In this document: positions 58,186 through 64,000 of the stretch, piece by piece
How positions within the stretch are numbered: the stretch's first letter is position 1
Layout: every line of letters begins with the position of its first letter
Assembly: GCF_024807845.1 (NCBI RefSeq)
Contig: NZ_JANUEQ010000005.1
Location: 124,001 to 188,000, forward strand
Length of the DNA stretch: 64,000 nucleotides
Reading direction: 5' to 3'
Source of the DNA: Klebsiella sp. BIGb0407
Lineage (GTDB): Bacteria > Pseudomonadota > Gammaproteobacteria > Enterobacterales > Enterobacteriaceae
The notes under the pieces: model-generated
Seen by the model: only the letters and a program-made list of their open reading frames with translations
The model's database searches: none
Told to the model about the DNA's origin: nothing
Made by a program: the position numbers and the translations under genes

Positions 58186-59577
58186 ATGAAAGCAGAACAA
58201 CCCTCTGATAGAAGAGCATTTCTATCAACCAGCGCAAAAATAGCAGCCGCTTGTACCTTGTTGGGCTCAATGTCAGGAATTGCCGCCGCGCAGACGGATA
58301 AACCGTTACAGAATAACGGCGTTTCACGTATGACTGATAAGCACTATTATCTTGATGATGCCCTGCTTGAAACAGGTTTTAATTATAGTGGCTCAGCGGT
58401 TACGAATACTAAAACAGCGCTCCATACACTCGAAATTAACGATGGTAAAATAGCGGCGGTATTAGCCAATAAACAACATCCCAATAATCAGTTAAATGCT
58501 TACAGTGCCCAAGGTAAATTAATCCTGCCCGCATTCCGTGATATGCATATTCACTTGGATAAGACCTTTTACGGTGGCCCATGGCAGGCGCCAGCGTCCC
58601 GGGAAGGCAAAACGATTATGGATATGATTGCCCTGGAACATACTATGTTGCCAGCGCTGCAACCCTATACCAAAGAGCGCGCTAATGCGTTGATCGACTT
58701 GATCCAATCCAAAGGATCAACCATTGCGCGTAGCCATTGCAATATTGAACCTGTTTCCGGGTTAAAGAATTTAGAAGCGTTACAGCAAGTCCTGGCCGAT
58801 CGCCAGCAAGACTTAACCTGTGAAATTGTTGCCTTTCCACAACACGGTTTATTGCTGTCAAAATCAGAGCCTTTAATGCGCGAAGCGATGCAGGCGGGCG
58901 CTCATTACGTGGGCGGGTTAGACCCAACCAATGTCGATGGTGCGATGGAAAAATCCCTCGATACCATGTTCCAGATAGCGCTGGATTATAATAAAGGGGT
59001 GGATATTCATCTTCATGAAACCAGCCCTGCCGGACGCGCGGCGGTTGAGTATATGATTAAAACCGTGGATGAAAACCGCAGTTTACGCGGCAAAGTCACC
59101 ATCAGCCATGCCTTCGCCTTAGCTACGTTGAACCCTGAAGAAGCGGACAAAATGGCTAAACAACTGGCTGAGCAGCAAATCACTATCGCCTCAACCGTGC
59201 CTATTGGCACGCTGCATATGCCGTTAAAAACGCTGAATCAGAACGGTGTATTTGTGATGACCGGAACGGATAGCGTGATAGATCACTGGTCTCCTTTTGG
59301 ATTAGGGGACATGCTAGAAAAAGCCAACCTCTACGCGCAGCTTTACACGCGCCCGGACGAGCTATCCCTGTCACGCTCTTTAGCTATCGCCACGGGTAAT
59401 ATATTGCCGCTTGATGATAAAGGTAAGCAGGTCTGGCCGGTGAAAGGGGATGATGCGAGTTTTGTTCTGGTTGATGCCTCTTGCTCCGCAGAAGCGGTAG
59501 CGCGTATCTCACCAAGACAGGCCAGCTTCCATAAAGGGAATCTGGCTTCCGGTTCAGTTCAAAAACAAGTGAGTTAA
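58186..59577 (+). CDS. Tat-exported cytosine-deaminase-like amidohydrolase
   Basis: A 463-residue metal-dependent amidohydrolase. The N-terminus SDRRAFLSTSAKIAAACTLLG is a twin-arginine signal peptide ending near GIAAAQ, so the folded enzyme should reach the periplasm. Catalytic residues follow the E. coli CodA pattern: H121 and H123 in DMHIHLDK, Q219 in FPQHG, H275 and proton-shuttle E278 in DIHLHET, H308 in ISHAF, and D362 in GTDSVIDHWSPFG. Cytosine deaminase, isocytosine or related cyclic-amidine/amide substrates are therefore plausible. The start at 58186 has AGAGG upstream; an in-frame TTG at 58138 would hide the signal peptide. It is the last gene of the operon. Confidence 0.85.
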   Translation: MKAEQPSDRRAFLSTSAKIAAACTLLGSMSGIAAAQTDKPLQNNGVSRMTDKHYYLDDALLETGFNYSGSAVTNTKTALHTLEINDGKIAAVLANKQHPNNQLNAYSAQGKLILPAFRDMHIHLDKTFYGGPWQAPASREGKTIMDMIALEHTMLPALQPYTKERANALIDLIQSKGSTIARSHCNIEPVSGLKNLEALQQVLADRQQDLTCEIVAFPQHGLLLSKSEPLMREAMQAGAHYVGGLDPTNVDGAMEKSLDTMFQIALDYNKGVDIHLHETSPAGRAAVEYMIKTVDENRSLRGKVTISHAFALATLNPEEADKMAKQLAEQQITIASTVPIGTLHMPLKTLNQNGVFVMTGTDSVIDHWSPFGLGDMLEKANLYAQLYTRPDELSLSRSLAIATGNILPLDDKGKQVWPVKGDDASFVLVDASCSAEAVARISPRQASFHKGNLASGSVQKQVS

Positions 59578-59597
59578 ATTCACTGAGTAATAAGCTA

Positions 59598-59628
59598 AAA
59601 AATGAGGTCAGTATTTGGCCTCATTTTT
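59598..59628. terminator. Bidirectional intrinsic terminator
   Basis: AAAAATGAGG and CCTCATTTTT pair around an 11-nt loop. T-runs occur on both strands, so it can end both the rightward amidohydrolase operon and the leftward bgl-type operon. Confidence 0.88.
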
Positions 59629-59638
59629 ACTATTCAGT

Positions 59639-60478
59639 TCAGGGCTGTTTATCAATCAAGCGACTGATATGAATACTCAGCCATGTAAGCTCATCTTTCG
59701 GTAACGCCAGTTGGTATTTATCCTGGACATAGTCACGAATGCCAAAGGCGACGTTCATGGCATCCGGGCGGTAGCGCATTAATTCCTGATAAAAATCTTC
59801 TTCTTCGCTCATCACGATTTTACCCGCCAGAACACGTTCAGAAAAATAGCGCAAATGATTGATAAAACGTCTGTAATTGACGGATTCAGTATCCGTATTC
59901 TTAGCCAACTTATAGTGCACAATGGCCGCAAGTCGGTTAACTAATTCAACCTGCTGATGGGCCGAACTGTCTGTCTCCACCTGGCCGCTGGCATTGATCA
60001 GATGAAAGGCGATGTTCACCGCTTCATCTTCGGGTAACTCGACCTTAAATCTCTCATTGGCTTTGGTACGAGCCTGTAATCCGATACTGTATTCCTGGGG
60101 GTAATAACGTTTTACTTCCCAGCTTAATTTATTCAGGATTGCCTGGCCCTTACGACTGCGCTCGACGGCAAAGTGAAGATGCTCGGCAAGCGTAAGCAGT
60201 AATACTGAATTAAGCTTATCGCCGCAAACGCTACGAGCAAGGACCAGAACTTCATGGCTGATATCAAAGAATTCCGAAGGAATAGTATCCGTGAGTGATA
60301 AAAAATGACGGCCCTGGGGAGAACTGAGTGGCAGGAAAATTTTCTCTACCTGAGTCATATCAATATGCGTCCCGGGCTTGGCGTTAAAGCCAATCCCTTT
60401 ACCAAAAAGAATCATCTCTTGCTGGTCGTTGTCGACCAGCAGCATACTGTTATTGAGTGATTTTTTTATCGTTATCAC
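59639..60478 (-). CDS. BglG/LicT-family transcriptional antiterminator
   Basis: A 279-residue RNA-binding antiterminator. The first 55 residues form the CAT RNA-binding domain (KKSLNNSMLLVDNDQQEMILFGKGIGFNAKPG). PRD1 (about 70-170) contains LTLAEHLHFAVERSRKG and PRD2 (about 175-275) contains RLAAIVHYKLAKN and LSIHISRL; the histidines are targets of PTS phosphorylation. It would bind the RAT site upstream of the PTS gene and prevent termination when sugar is present. The start is GTG at 60478 with AGGA seven bases upstream. It is the last gene of the PTS-glucosidase-antiterminator operon. Confidence 0.94.
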   Translation of the reverse strand: MITIKKSLNNSMLLVDNDQQEMILFGKGIGFNAKPGTHIDMTQVEKIFLPLSSPQGRHFLSLTDTIPSEFFDISHEVLVLARSVCGDKLNSVLLLTLAEHLHFAVERSRKGQAILNKLSWEVKRYYPQEYSIGLQARTKANERFKVELPEDEAVNIAFHLINASGQVETDSSAHQQVELVNRLAAIVHYKLAKNTDTESVNYRRFINHLRYFSERVLAGKIVMSEEEDFYQELMRYRPDAMNVAFGIRDYVQDKYQLALPKDELTWLSIHISRLIDKQP

Positions 60479-60501
60479 GGTTATTCCTTCGGATAGCCAG
60501 G

Positions 60502-63776
<3,275 letters not shown>

Positions 63777-63800
63777 ATTCGATTTTCCTACCTTCAGAGC

Positions 63801-63853
63801 AAAAAAAAACCTGAAGCTCCCCTCCGTGAATTTCTGCGGAGAAAGCTTCAGGT
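63801..63853 (-). terminator. Leader terminator of the bgl-type operon
   Basis: Read leftward, ACCTGAAGCT and AGCTTCAGGT form a 10-bp stem, with a further inner stem, followed by nine T residues. It lies 25 bp upstream of the PTS start and would stop transcription unless the antiterminator binds. Confidence 0.9.
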
Positions 63854-63877
63854 CTTGCCTACGAGTCGTAGTTACAC
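63848..63877 (-). promoter_or_regulatory. RAT site (BglG/LicT antiterminator target)
   Basis: Read leftward, GTGTAACTACGA-CTCGTAGGCAAGACCTGA matches the consensus RNA antiterminator motif (GTTACT...AGGCAAAACC) with a TACGA/TCGTA stem. It overlaps the first arm of the leader terminator, so formation of one excludes the other. The BglG-like protein encoded by the third gene should bind it. Confidence 0.9.
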
Positions 63878-63967
63878 GCCTTTTTTTTAATATCGCCTGA
63901 TGAAGAATTAAAAGTCAAACGGTCAATTTTTCGAAGTATTGAAATGTGAGCCTGGAGGTCTTTTTTT

Positions 63968-64000
63968 ATGATGAATCATTTTTTAGATAATATTTCTGCA
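63968..64000 (+). CDS. Start of a rightward gene (truncated by the window)
   Basis: An ATG at 63968 is preceded at eight bases by a perfect GGAGGT (63954-63959). The frame is open for 11 codons to the window edge (MMNHFLDNISA). No family can be recognised from so short a piece. It is divergent from the bgl-type operon. Confidence 0.4.
   Translation, partial: MMNHFLDNISA

Overview
The window is a chromosomal segment from an enterobacterium (order Enterobacterales). The block rpmH-rnpA-yidD-yidC-mnmE on one strand and dnaA-dnaN-recF-gyrB-yidA on the other is nearly collinear with Escherichia coli, and most of those proteins read as close homologues. The spacer of DnaA looks closer to Serratia/Yersinia-type DnaA than to E. 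coli. Moderate GC, no tnaAB next to mnmE, and several accessory loci point to a genus outside Escherichia. I cannot name the genus from sequence alone.

Layout. 1-2.7 kb: start of a nucleoside-type MFS transporter behind twin LacI-type operators, the adenine permease adeP, and a lone fimbrial subunit. 2.7-5.7 kb: yieE, then a hipBA-like toxin-antitoxin pair preceded by AT-rich palindromes. 5.7-16.2 kb: the replication and ribosome core (mnmE, yidC, yidD, rnpA, rpmH, dnaA, dnaN, recF, gyrB). oriC itself is not here. 16.3-20.7 kb: yidA, yidR, yidQ, the small heat-shock genes ibpA and ibpB with RNA-thermometer leaders, and a DUF2938 membrane protein. 20.9-25 kb: a FhuE-like siderophore receptor, a DUF1722 protein and an MlrA-like MerR regulator. 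25-28.3 kb: a beta-glucoside-type PTS with its LacI repressor. 28.3-34.3 kb: sparse accessory DNA with a secreted lipase-like hydrolase, two small ORFs, an AraC regulator and an orphan Dcm cytosine methylase. 34.4-42.3 kb: a complete ferric-siderophore ABC operon with an RpiR/SIS regulator as its last gene, a divergent TonB-dependent receptor and a DUF4822 protein. 42.7-48.6 kb: a 1,845-residue exported coiled-coil protein ending in a Mip/FkpA-like domain, cotranscribed with a lipoprotein. 49.2-59.6 kb: an AllS-like LysR regulator divergent from a seven-gene operon. 59.6-63.8 kb: a beta-glucoside PTS / phospho-beta-glucosidase / BglG-type antiterminator operon with a RAT-terminator leader. The first codons of another gene lie at the right edge.

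How the genes work together. The most interesting unit is 49.2-59.6 kb. It encodes an ankyrin protein, the three subunits of an FdrA/AllG/AllH-type carbamoyltransferase, an NCS2-like permease, a carbamate kinase, and a Tat-exported amidohydrolase with the metal and catalytic residues of cytosine deaminase. The inferred scheme is periplasmic hydrolysis or deamination of a cyclic nitrogen compound, uptake, transfer of a carbamoyl group to phosphate, and ATP formation from carbamoyl phosphate. The substrate is unknown. The second notable unit is the giant coiled-coil/FKBP-like protein with its lipoprotein partner, whose gene carries long recent internal duplications.
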